10,478 bases of DNA from contig WRGV01000025.1 of NCBI GenBank assembly GCA_009787035.1, positions 362-10,839 on the forward strand. Direction: 5' to 3'. This document shows, in pieces, positions 1 to 6,457 of this stretch. The notes below the pieces were generated by a model that saw only the letters and a program-made list of their open reading frames with translations, did no database searches and was not told the origin of the DNA. Position 1 is the first letter of the stretch; the number at the start of each line of letters is the position of its first letter. The position numbers were made by a program, and so were the translations under genes. Source of the DNA: Propionibacteriaceae bacterium. Lineage in GTDB: Bacteria; Actinomycetota; Actinomycetes; Propionibacteriales; Propionibacteriaceae.

Positions 1-573
1 GGCTTCGGCATCGCCTACACCGACGCCGATTCGCCGGCGACGACGGCGCAGCTGGCGGCGCACCTGGATGGCATCGTGCGTGAGGCGGCGCAAGCCTGCG
101 GCATGCGGGTTCCGGTGTTGTCGCTGGAGCCGGGGCGCGCGATCGTCGGCCCCGCCGGCACCGCCGTCTACACCGTGGGCACCGTCAAGCCTGTCGATCT
201 GGCCGGCGGGGGACAGCGGGTGTACGTGTCGGTGGACGGCGGCATGAGCGACAACATCCGGCCCGCGCTGTACGGCGCCGACTACTCGGCCGTGCTGGCC
301 AATCGGGCGACCGATGCACCGACGATTCTGTGCCGGGTGGTGGGCATGCACTGCGAGACGGGCGATGTGCTGGTGCGTGACGTCTTCCTGCCGTCCGACA
401 TTGCCGCAGGCGACCTGCTCGCGGTGCCCGCGTCGGGCGCGTACTGCCGCGCGATGGCGAGCAACTACAACTGCGCGCTGCGTCCGCCGGTGGTGGCCGT
501 GGCCGACGGTCGGGCGGACGTGCTGGTGCGCCGCGAGACGCTGGACGACCTCCTGGCGCTGGACGTGGGCTGA
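1..573 (+). CDS. lysA: Diaminopimelate decarboxylase, C-terminal part (5' end outside window)
   Basis: PLP-dependent fold-type III decarboxylase that converts meso-diaminopimelate to lysine in the cytoplasm, the last step of lysine synthesis. The frame is open from base 1, so the N-terminal part, including the PLP-binding lysine, lies upstream; 190 residues remain. Visible family marks (numbered from the first residue here): GFGIAYT at 1-7 (end of the glycine-rich phosphate-binding loop), EPGR at 43-46, VDGGMSDNIRPALYG around 78-92, the active-site Cys in HCETGD (C118), and SGAYCRAMASNYN near 145-157, which supplies the conserved Tyr/Asn close to the cofactor. The stop is TGA at 571-573. hom follows after 91 nt, the usual actinobacterial lysA-hom neighbourhood, so cotranscription is plausible. 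No frameshift or missing key residue is seen in this part. Confidence 0.96.
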   Translation, partial: GFGIAYTDADSPATTAQLAAHLDGIVREAAQACGMRVPVLSLEPGRAIVGPAGTAVYTVGTVKPVDLAGGGQRVYVSVDGGMSDNIRPALYGADYSAVLANRATDAPTILCRVVGMHCETGDVLVRDVFLPSDIAAGDLLAVPASGAYCRAMASNYNCALRPPVVAVADGRADVLVRRETLDDLLALDVG

Positions 574-585
574 GGCCGGTGCCCG

Positions 586-607
586 CCCGCCGGAATGGTG
601 CGGCGGG
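586..607 (+). terminator. Weak hairpin between lysA and hom
   Basis: CCCGCCG (586-592) pairs with CGGCGGG (601-607) around an 8-nt loop, 12 nt after the lysA stop. There is no T-run after it. It could attenuate or process a lysA-hom transcript, or be a chance GC-rich stem. I see no convincing -35/-10 pair in the 91-nt gap, so read-through from lysA into hom remains likely. Confidence 0.25.
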
Positions 608-647
608 GCGCCCGCCCGCATGGTTGAATGAGGAACACGTCAGGAAG

Positions 648-655
648 AAAGGTGG
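648..655 (+). promoter_or_regulatory. Ribosome binding site of hom
   Basis: The purine-rich AAAGGTGG lies 9 nt before the ATG at 665, with a further AGGAAG just upstream (642-647). It fixes the hom start; the first strand and GCGTVG loop of the Rossmann fold follow within 21 codons. Confidence 0.6.
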
Positions 656-664
656 TGAGGTGCC

Positions 665-1975
665 ATGGCCGAACGCGATGAGGCGGCGCCGATCCGGGTG
701 GCCCTGTTGGGGTGTGGCACCGTGGGCGGCAATGTGTTGCGCCTGGTGACCACGCACGCCGAGGAGCTGGCGGCGCAGGTCGGTCGGCCCATCGAACTGG
801 TGGGTGTCGCCGTGCGCAGCCTGGATGAGGTTCCGGCGGGCATGGATCCGACGCTGTTCACCGACGATGCGGCCAGCCTCGTGGCCCGCGACGGGCTGGA
901 CATCGCGATCGAGCTGATCGGAGGCACCGAGGTTGCCGGGCGCCTGGTGCGCTCGGCGATCGCGCACGGCGTCAGCGTCGTGACGGCCAACAAGGCGCTG
1001 CTCGGCGCGCACGGCGATGCGCTGTTCGCCGCCGCCGACGCGGCCGGGGTCGATCTGTATTACGAGGCTGCGGTGGCCGGGGCCATCCCGATCATCCGTC
1101 CGCTGCGCGAGTCGTTGGTCGGCGACCAGGTGACCACGGTGATGGGCATCGTCAACGGCACGACCAACTACATCCTCGACAAGATGACCAGCGAGCAGCT
1201 CAGCTTCGAGCAGGCGCTGGCGCAGGCGCAGCGGTTGGGCCTGGCCGAGGCCGATCCGACGGCCGACGTCGAGGGCTTCGACGCCGCGTCCAAGGCGGCG
1301 ATCCTGGCCAGCCTGTCCTTCCACACCTGGGTGAGCGCCGACCAGGTCTACCGCGAGGGCATCACGCATCTGACGCCCGACGACATCCGTGCCGCCGAAC
1401 GCGCAGGCTGCGTCCTGAAGCTGCTGGCCGTCACGCAGCTGCTGGATGACGGCCGCGTCAGCGCGCGCGTGCATCCGGCGATGGTGCCCAGGACGCATCC
1501 GCTGGCCAGCGTCAGCGGGGCGTACAACGCGATCTTCCTGCTGGCCCGCGAGGCCGACCGGCTGATGTTCCTCGGCCCGGGTGCCGGCGGGGCGCCGACG
1601 GCCAGCGCGGTGGTGGGCGATCTGGTCACGGTGGCGCGCAACCGGCGCCGTGGTGTGGCCAGCCCGTCCCGGGTCGCGGCGGCTTCCCGTGCGGTGGCGC
1701 CCATGGGCGAGGTCAGCTCGCACTACCACCTGCGTTTCGTCGTGGCCGACGAGCCGGGCATCCTGGCCAGCGTGGCGGCCGTGTTCGCTGCGCACCGGGT
1801 GTCGGTGCGCACGGTCAACCAGTCGGCGCCCGAGGGGACACCTGAGGCTGTGGCACAGCTGAGCCTGATGACGCACCTGGCGCGCGAGGCCGACGTCCAG
1901 GCGTGCCTGGCCGACCTCGACGGGAGCCCGTTCCTGCGCGGCCCCATCACGTTGATCCGCGTCGAAGGGGTGTGA
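665..1975 (+). CDS. hom: Homoserine dehydrogenase with C-terminal ACT domain
   Basis: Reduces aspartate semialdehyde to homoserine with NAD(P)H, the branch point towards threonine and methionine. It has 436 residues, the usual length of monofunctional Hom with a regulatory domain. The Rossmann loop GCGTVG is at 16-21, IELIGGTE at 82-89, TANKALL at 107-113 (Lys110), YEAAVAG at 133-139 and NGTTNYIL at 164-171. The substrate region EADPTADVEGFDAASK (195-210) carries the catalytic Asp/Lys pair (D206, K210). The glycine-rich PGAGGAPTASAV is at 305-316. Residues about 354-428 (HYHLRFVVADEPGILASVAAVF and on) form an ACT domain, which in this family usually mediates threonine feedback inhibition. The ATG has a good Shine-Dalgarno sequence. 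The ThrH-type gene starts 7 nt after the stop, so the two are almost certainly one transcript. Confidence 0.97.
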   Translation: MAERDEAAPIRVALLGCGTVGGNVLRLVTTHAEELAAQVGRPIELVGVAVRSLDEVPAGMDPTLFTDDAASLVARDGLDIAIELIGGTEVAGRLVRSAIAHGVSVVTANKALLGAHGDALFAAADAAGVDLYYEAAVAGAIPIIRPLRESLVGDQVTTVMGIVNGTTNYILDKMTSEQLSFEQALAQAQRLGLAEADPTADVEGFDAASKAAILASLSFHTWVSADQVYREGITHLTPDDIRAAERAGCVLKLLAVTQLLDDGRVSARVHPAMVPRTHPLASVSGAYNAIFLLAREADRLMFLGPGAGGAPTASAVVGDLVTVARNRRRGVASPSRVAAASRAVAPMGEVSSHYHLRFVVADEPGILASVAAVFAAHRVSVRTVNQSAPEGTPEAVAQLSLMTHLAREADVQACLADLDGSPFLRGPITLIRVEGV

Positions 1976-1982
1976 GCCTGCG

Positions 1983-2615
1983 ATGGCCGCACCCTGGATG
2001 AACTGCTTCGATCTGGAGGGCGTGTTCGTCCCCGAGATCTGGATCGCCGTCGCCGAGCGCACCGGCATCGACGAGCTGCGCCTGACCACGCGCGACATCG
2101 CCGACTACGACGCGCTCATGCGCCACCGCATCGAGGTGCTCGACGCCCACGGACTGCTGCTGCGCGACATTCAGGACGTCATCGCCACGATCGCCCCGCT
2201 GCCCGGCGCGCGGGAGTTCCTGGACGAGCTGCGCACTCGCCAGCAGGTCGTGATCCTGTCCGACACGTTCGAGCAGTTCGCCGGCCCGCTGATGGCACAG
2301 CTGGGCCGTCCCACGATCCTGTGCCACACGCTGCGGGTGCAGGATGGACGCATCACCGGCTGGCGTCCGCGGCTTGCCGACCAGAAGCGGGCCAGCGTGG
2401 TGGCCTTCCAACAGCTGGGCTATCAGGTTTCGGCGGCCGGCGATTCGTACAACGACACCGGCATGTTGACATCCGCGCAGGTCGGCGTGCTGTTTTGCCC
2501 CCCGGATGCCGTCGCCCAGCAGTTTCCGCAGCTGCCGGTGGCGCGGGACTACGAACAGCTGCGCACCGCGATGAGCGGCGGACAGCAGCGGCTCGACCGG
2601 ACGATGTCCGCCTGA
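1983..2615 (+). CDS. thrH: ThrH-type phosphoserine phosphatase / homoserine phosphotransferase (HAD family)
   Basis: 210 residues, very close over its full length to the ThrH of Pseudomonas aeruginosa as I remember it. That enzyme dephosphorylates phosphoserine and can pass the phosphate to homoserine, giving O-phosphohomoserine. HAD motif I is DLEGV with D10 as the nucleophile and Glu12 where most HADs have Asp, typical of ThrH. VPEIWIAVAERTGID (16-30) and LTTRDIADYDALM (34-46) form the cap region, motif II is SDTF (S93), motif III is the Lys of DQKR (K135), and motif IV is GDSYND (153-158). The ATG at 1983 lies 7 nt after hom; GAAGGGG at the hom 3' end (1964-1970) may serve as its ribosome site. 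An ATG at 1998 would also leave motif I intact. In most actinobacteria thrC and thrB lie here, so the gene probably supplies the phosphohomoserine step. Family is clear; the reaction in vivo is inferred. Confidence 0.93.
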   Translation: MAAPWMNCFDLEGVFVPEIWIAVAERTGIDELRLTTRDIADYDALMRHRIEVLDAHGLLLRDIQDVIATIAPLPGAREFLDELRTRQQVVILSDTFEQFAGPLMAQLGRPTILCHTLRVQDGRITGWRPRLADQKRASVVAFQQLGYQVSAAGDSYNDTGMLTSAQVGVLFCPPDAVAQQFPQLPVARDYEQLRTAMSGGQQRLDRTMSA

Positions 2616-2623
2616 AGCGGACG
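2605..2623 (+). terminator. Hairpin overlapping the thrH stop codon
   Basis: GTCCGC (2606-2611) pairs with GCGGAC (2617-2622) around CTGAA, and a T-G wobble can extend it. The loop contains the stop codon. No T-run follows. It may be a weak actinobacterial terminator or only an mRNA 3' structure. Confidence 0.25.
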
Positions 2624-2642
2624 CGCCGGATGCGCCGCAATG

Positions 2643-2672
2643 TGCGCACCGAGTCGTTTCGTTTGCTACCAT
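2643..2672 (+). promoter_or_regulatory. Candidate rho promoter with extended -10
   Basis: TGCTACCAT (2664-2672) is an extended -10 (TGN-TACCAT, 4 of 6 to TATAAT). The best -35 match, TGCGCA at 2643-2648 (18-nt spacer), is poor. Transcription from here would give a leader of about 210 nt carrying all three hairpins upstream of rho. A weaker alternative is TTGCGT (2726-2731) with CATCAT (2750-2755), 18 nt apart. Confidence 0.35.
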
Positions 2673-2709
2673 GGTGTCAGCCTGAGCGGAAGACGCTTGG
2701 AGCCATATC

Positions 2710-2736
2710 CCAGGATCACGCAATATTGCGTCCTGG
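2710..2736 (+). promoter_or_regulatory. Hairpin/palindrome in the thrH-rho gap
   Basis: CCAGG (2710-2714) pairs with CCTGG (2732-2736). Inside lies the perfect 14-bp palindrome ACGCAATATTGCGT (2718-2731), giving about 11 base pairs with a 3-nt bulge. The AT-rich centre stands out in this GC-rich sequence. It could be an RNA hairpin in the rho leader or a dimeric-protein operator; TTGCGT inside it is also a candidate -35. No T-run follows, so a simple terminator is unlikely. Confidence 0.5.
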
Positions 2737-2813
2737 CCCACCCAGCATTCATCATACCGGCACGTTGGCCCACCAGCGCGTTCGTGGTGCTGGACACCTC
2801 CCCGCACACATTG

Positions 2814-2831
2814 CGCTCTGATGTCAGAGCG
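2814..2831 (+). promoter_or_regulatory. Hairpin in the rho leader
   Basis: CGCTCTGA (2814-2821) and TCAGAGCG (2824-2831) form a perfect 8-bp inverted repeat around TG (7 bp with a 4-nt loop in RNA). It lies 60 nt before the rho start and about 20 nt before the next hairpin. Confidence 0.5.
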
Positions 2832-2849
2832 GATGCTTGAGGGGAGCCC

Positions 2850-2871
2850 TTCCGGACCACGGTGGCCGGAA
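2850..2871 (+). promoter_or_regulatory. Hairpin just upstream of the rho ribosome site
   Basis: TTCCGG (2850-2855) pairs with CCGGAA (2866-2871); after a bulged A, CCA pairs with TGG around a 3-nt loop. The stem ends 6 nt before the rho Shine-Dalgarno AGAAGGA (2879-2885), close enough to affect ribosome access. Confidence 0.45.
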
Positions 2872-2890
2872 ACGCGAAAGAAGGACATCG

Positions 2891-4693
2891 GTGAGCCCCA
2901 CCTTCACAGACACCCACGCCAGCACGGCGTCGGACTTGGCCGGTCTCAAGCTACCCGAGCTCAAGACGGCTGCGATCGAACTCGGCATCAAGGGCGTGAC
3001 GGGGCTGCGCAAGCAGCAACTCGTGGATGCCATCCTCGCCACGCAGACGCCCGCAGCGCCGACCCATGGGCGCAGCGAGCATGCTCGCACTGCCGCCGAG
3101 CCGGCCCGGAACGCGCGGCCCGAGCAGGGCAGCGGCCAGGAGCACACGGTCGTTGCGGCCGAGCAGCCCGCGCTGCCTGAACCGGCGCAACAGCCCACCC
3201 AGACGTCGTTTGCGGGCTCGCAGGCCCGCACCGCGCTCCGCGGCGGCCAGCCGCACGCCGGCGCCAGCCAGGAGGTCAGCGCCGAGGTTGGCGCGCTGCT
3301 CGACCAGCTCACCAGCGATCCGGCCGTGCAGCAGCGCCGTCGCCAGCGCCAGCGCCGTCCCGGGCGCGATCCGCAGCAGGTTCAGGCGGTGGCCGAGGCC
3401 GTCGCATCCGCCGAGCCGGTCGGAGCGGTGAGCCTGCGCGACGACGACGAGCAGGGCGCGCACCGGAACCGCCGGCGCCGCCAGCGCGACCGCCAGGGCC
3501 GCCAGCGCCGTCCCGGCGGCCCCGATCAGGAGCGCATGGACGAGCCGATGATGCGCGAGGACGACGTCCTCACCGAGGTTGCCGGCATCCTGGACGTGCT
3601 GGAGAACTACGCGTTCGTCCGCACGTCCGGCTATCTGCCCGGCCCCAACGATGCGTACGTCTCGCTGTCGTTGGTGCGCAAGCATGAGCTGCGCAAGGGC
3701 GACGTCATCACGGGCGCCGTCCGCGTGCCGCGCGAGGGGGAGCGCACCCAGAAGTTCAGCCCGCTGGTGCGCCTGGATACCGTCAACGGCACCCCGCCCG
3801 ATCGCATGCACGGGCGTCCAGACTTCGCCAAGCTCACGCCGCTGTACCCGCAGGAGCGGCTGCGCATGGAGACGACGCCGAACAACATGACCGGGCGCAT
3901 CATCGACATGGTCGCCCCGATCGGCAAGGGCCAGCGTGGCCTGATCGTGTCCCCGGCCAAGGCCGGCAAGACGATGGTGATGCAGAACATCGCCAACGCG
4001 ATCACCGCGAACAACCCCGAGGTGTACCTCATGGTGGTGCTGGTGGACGAACGTCCCGAGGAGGTCACCGACTTCCAGCGCGCCACGACGGCGGAGGTCA
4101 TCGCGTCCACGTTCGACCGCCCGGCCGAGGATCACACGATGGTCGCCGAGTTGGCCGTCGAGCGTGCCAAGCGCTTGGTCGAGCTGGGCCACGACGTGGT
4201 GATCCTGTTGGACGGCATCACGCGGCTGGGCCGCGCGTACAACCAGGCCGCACCGGCGTCCGGACGCATCCTGTCCGGCGGCGTCGACTCCGCGGCGCTG
4301 TATCCGCCCAAGAAGTTCTTCGGCGCGGCCCGCAACATCGAGAACGGCGGCTCGCTGACGATCCTGGCTACCGCGCTGGTCGAGACTGGCTCGCGCATGG
4401 ACGAGGTCATCTTCGAGGAGTTCAAGGGCACCGGCAACATGGAGCTGAAGCTGTCGCGCCAGCTGGCCGACAAGCGCATCTTCCCGGCCATCGACGTGGA
4501 CGCCTCGGGCACCCGCCGCGAGGAGCTGCTGATGGGTCGCAACGAACTCGACATCATCTGGAAGCTGCGCCGCGTGCTCGCCGGGCTGGAGGATCAGCAG
4601 GCCCTGGAGATGCTGTTGCAGCGCATGCGCAAGACGCAGAGCAACGCCGAGTTCCTCGTCGTGATCTCCAAGACGACACCCGGGACGGTCTAG
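2891..4693 (+). CDS. rho: Transcription termination factor Rho
   Basis: Hexameric RNA-dependent ATPase/helicase that ends transcription. I chose the GTG at 2891 because AGAAGGA (2879-2885) lies 5 nt ahead and the encoded LAGLKLPELKTAAIELGIKG matches the Rho N-terminal helix bundle; an upstream in-frame TTG (2837) has no comparable support. Length is 600 residues. Helical N-domain at about 15-50; Arg/Gln/Pro-rich, low-complexity insertion at about 51-222 with two RQRRPG-type basic blocks (151-159 and 203-210); cold-shock-like RNA-binding domain at about 224-300; Walker A SPAKAGKT at 354-361 (K360); Walker B VVILLDG with D441, then the ITRLGRAYN segment. The insertion is typical of actinobacterial Rho and is thought to add RNA contacts. 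rpsA, not rpmE, follows. Confidence 0.97.
   Translation: MSPTFTDTHASTASDLAGLKLPELKTAAIELGIKGVTGLRKQQLVDAILATQTPAAPTHGRSEHARTAAEPARNARPEQGSGQEHTVVAAEQPALPEPAQQPTQTSFAGSQARTALRGGQPHAGASQEVSAEVGALLDQLTSDPAVQQRRRQRQRRPGRDPQQVQAVAEAVASAEPVGAVSLRDDDEQGAHRNRRRRQRDRQGRQRRPGGPDQERMDEPMMREDDVLTEVAGILDVLENYAFVRTSGYLPGPNDAYVSLSLVRKHELRKGDVITGAVRVPREGERTQKFSPLVRLDTVNGTPPDRMHGRPDFAKLTPLYPQERLRMETTPNNMTGRIIDMVAPIGKGQRGLIVSPAKAGKTMVMQNIANAITANNPEVYLMVVLVDERPEEVTDFQRATTAEVIASTFDRPAEDHTMVAELAVERAKRLVELGHDVVILLDGITRLGRAYNQAAPASGRILSGGVDSAALYPPKKFFGAARNIENGGSLTILATALVETGSRMDEVIFEEFKGTGNMELKLSRQLADKRIFPAIDVDASGTRREELLMGRNELDIIWKLRRVLAGLEDQQALEMLLQRMRKTQSNAEFLVVISKTTPGTV
3348..3516 (+). repeat. 16-bp direct repeat inside the rho basic insertion
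   Basis: GCCAGCGCCGTCCCGG occurs at 3348-3363 and 3501-3516. Both copies encode RQRRPG in the Arg-rich insertion of Rho. Smaller GCCAG/CGCCAG units lie around them, so this stretch probably varies in length by repeat slippage. Confidence 0.6.
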
Positions 4694-4727
4694 GCGCAAC
4701 GCGCCGCGTGGGGCGGTCGGGCGACCG
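4693..4727 (+). terminator. Two small hairpins after rho
   Basis: GGCGC (4693-4697) pairs with GCGCC (4701-4705) around AAC. CGGTCG (4714-4719) pairs with CGACCG (4722-4727), in practice 5 bp around a 4-nt loop. They follow the rho stop directly. There is no T-run, only an A/T-rich stretch further on. A weak intrinsic terminator is possible. Confidence 0.35.
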
Positions 4728-4746
4728 AATCGATACCAAATCGATA
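4728..4746 (+). repeat. AATCGATA direct repeat upstream of the rpsA promoter
   Basis: AATCGATA occurs at 4728-4735 and again at 4739-4746, an 11-nt period or about one helical turn. Each copy contains the palindrome ATCGAT. The pair ends 10 nt before the -35 box, in an A/T-rich patch. An activator site or an UP-like element are both possible; function is inferred from position only. Confidence 0.5.
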
Positions 4747-4756
4747 TCAACCCCGA

Positions 4757-4786
4757 TTGACCCTCCATTCGGCCTCCCGGTAGACT
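4757..4786 (+). promoter_or_regulatory. rpsA promoter
   Basis: TTGACC (4757-4762) and TAGACT (4781-4786), 18 nt apart, make the best sigma-70/SigA-type promoter in the window (5 of 6 to TTGACA and the TANNNT form). Transcription would start near 4793, giving a leader of about 94 nt. It lets rpsA be expressed apart from rho. Confidence 0.75.
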
Positions 4787-4886
4787 GAGGGGTCGCTGTC
4801 GGCAGTGCTTCGCCTCGCTTCACATGGCGCGGCGGAGTCGGTTGGCGGCGGCACCAATATCCAATCAATAATCCGAAAGCCACTCA

Positions 4887-6344
4887 ATGACATCCACAAC
4901 CCAGGCCGCGTCTAGCGTCGCGGTCGACGACATCGGCTCGCCTGAGGCGTTCGAGGCCGCTGTCGACTCCACCATGAAGTACTTCAACGACGGCGACATC
5001 GTCACCGGCACCGTGGTCAAGATCGACCGCGACGAGGTACTGCTCGACATCGGCTACAAGACCGAAGGCGTGATTCCCGCCAAGGAACTCTCCATCAAGC
5101 ACGATGTCGATCCCAACGACGTCGTCAAGGTGGGCGACACCGTCGAGGCGCTCGTCCAGCAGAAGGAGGACAAGGAGGGTCGTCTGATCCTGTCCAAGAA
5201 GCGCGCCCAGTACGAGCGCGCCTGGGGCACGACCGAGAAGATCAAGGAGGAGGACGGCGTCGTCACCGGCACCGTCATCGAGGTTGTCAAGGGTGGCCTC
5301 ATCGTCGACATCGGCCTGCGCGGCTTCCTGCCGGCGTCGCTGGTCGAGATGCGCCGCGTCCGCGACCTGCAGCCGTACATCGGCCAGCAGATCGAGGCCA
5401 AGATCATCGAGCTCGACAAGAACCGCAACAACGTGGTGCTGTCGCGCCGGGCCTGGCTGGAGCAGACGCAGTCCGAGGTGCGCACCAACTTCCTCAACAA
5501 CCTGCAGAAGGGCCAGATCCGCAAGGGCGTCATCTCGTCCATCGTCAACTTCGGCGCGTTCGTCGACCTGGGCGGCGTGGACGGCCTGGTGCACGTCTCC
5601 GAGCTGTCCTGGAAGCACATCGACCACCCGAGCGAGGTCGTCGAGGTCGGCCAGCCGGTCTCCGTCGAGGTCTTGGACGTCGACCACGACCGCGAGCGCG
5701 TCTCGCTGTCGTTGAAGGCGACGCAGGAGGATCCGTGGCAGACCTTCGCTCGCACGCACCAGCTGGGCGAGATCGTGCCCGGCAAGGTCACCAAGCTCGT
5801 CCCCTTCGGCGCGTTCGTGCGCGTCGAGGACGGCATCGAGGGCCTGGTGCACGTGTCGGAGCTGGCCGAGCGCCACGTCGAGATCCCCGAGCAGGTGGTC
5901 ACCGTCGGCGAGGATGTCATGGTCAAGATCATCGACATCGACCTGGAGCGCCGCCGCATCTCGCTGAGCCTCAAGCAGGCCAACGAGGGCGTCGACATCG
6001 CCGCGGACGACTTCGATCCGTCGCTGTACGGCATGACCGCCAGCTACGACGAGAACGGCAACTACATCTACCCGGAGGGCTTCGATCCGGAGACCAACGA
6101 CTGGAAGCCGGGCTACGAGGAGCAGCAGGCTGCCTGGGAGGCGCAGTACGCCGAGGCGCACGCCCGCTGGGAGGCGCTGAAGAAGCAGGCCGCCGAGGCC
6201 GAGGCCGCCGATCACGACGCCGCCGTGGAGGAGGGCTCGGCCACGAGCTACTCGTCCGCGTCGCCCGCCGCCCCGGCCAGCACGCTGGCCTCCGACGAGG
6301 CCCTGCAGGCCCTCAAGGAGAAGCTGACGGGTTCCGCCGACTAG
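4887..6344 (+). CDS. rpsA: 30S ribosomal protein S1
   Basis: Binds mRNA on the 30S subunit and aids initiation and perhaps trans-translation. It has 485 residues with four S1 (OB-fold) domains at about 36-106, 122-188, 208-277 and 294-364. The third and fourth carry the classic NFGAFVDLGGVDGLVHVSELSWKH and PFGAFVRVEDGIEGLVHVSEL cores; the first two are more divergent, as in other bacteria. The tail from about 377 (FDPSLYGMTASYDENGNYIYPEGFDPETNDW, then an Ala/Glu-rich helix, ending LASDEALQALKEKLTG) closely resembles the mycobacterial S1 tail. The ATG at 4887 has only a weak GAAAG (4875-4879) as a possible ribosome site, so initiation may depend on the leader or on S1 itself, as known in E. 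coli. It has its own promoter and a strong terminator. Confidence 0.98.
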   Translation: MTSTTQAASSVAVDDIGSPEAFEAAVDSTMKYFNDGDIVTGTVVKIDRDEVLLDIGYKTEGVIPAKELSIKHDVDPNDVVKVGDTVEALVQQKEDKEGRLILSKKRAQYERAWGTTEKIKEEDGVVTGTVIEVVKGGLIVDIGLRGFLPASLVEMRRVRDLQPYIGQQIEAKIIELDKNRNNVVLSRRAWLEQTQSEVRTNFLNNLQKGQIRKGVISSIVNFGAFVDLGGVDGLVHVSELSWKHIDHPSEVVEVGQPVSVEVLDVDHDRERVSLSLKATQEDPWQTFARTHQLGEIVPGKVTKLVPFGAFVRVEDGIEGLVHVSELAERHVEIPEQVVTVGEDVMVKIIDIDLERRRISLSLKQANEGVDIAADDFDPSLYGMTASYDENGNYIYPEGFDPETNDWKPGYEEQQAAWEAQYAEAHARWEALKKQAAEAEAADHDAAVEEGSATSYSSASPAAPASTLASDEALQALKEKLTGSAD

Positions 6345-6359
6345 TCACGCATCATCATG

Positions 6360-6397
6360 GAGAGCGGGCTCGGTCCTTCGGGATCGGGCCCGCTCTC
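6360..6397 (+). terminator. Strong hairpin terminator of rpsA
   Basis: A 17-bp stem (two wobble pairs) starts 15 nt after the stop: GAGAGCGGGC (6360-6369) with GCCCGCTCTC (6388-6397), extended inwards to a C(TTCG)G tetraloop at 6377-6380, one of the most stable RNA loops. No proper T-run follows, which is common for actinobacterial terminators. It separates rpsA from the two unknown genes. Confidence 0.85.
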
Positions 6398-6445
6398 GCG
6401 TGTCCCACGATGTGTGTCGCGCAGCGCCGCGCGGCGTGGCGAGCG

Positions 6446-6451
6446 TACAGT
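6446..6451 (+). promoter_or_regulatory. Candidate -10 box for the unknown gene pair
   Basis: TACAGT at 6446-6451 fits the actinobacterial TANNNT form and lies about 50 nt after the rpsA terminator. No clear -35 is seen 16-18 nt upstream. A start would fall near 6458, which is also an ATG (see the mini-ORF), leaving about 92 nt before the first cassette gene. Confidence 0.5.
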
Positions 6452-6457
6452 GGATAG

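Noticed and set aside
185..2098. Very long open frame on the minus strand opposite lysA, hom and thrH (637 codons)
   Set aside because: It is antisense to three clear genes, its composition (Arg, His, Gln, Ala, Gly) is that of the mirror of GC-rich codons, and it shows no family motif.
2837..2890. Upstream TTG start for rho, adding 18 residues
   Set aside because: The added residues overlap the hairpin and the Shine-Dalgarno of the GTG at 2891, and do not resemble Rho.
2951..4768. Minus-strand open frame of 605 codons opposite rho
   Set aside because: Shadow of rho caused by G/C at third codon positions; no recognisable domain and no sensible start signal.
4884..6215. Minus-strand open frame opposite rpsA
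   Set aside because: Leu/Val/Asp/Gly repeat-like composition mirrors the S1 coding frame; no independent evidence.
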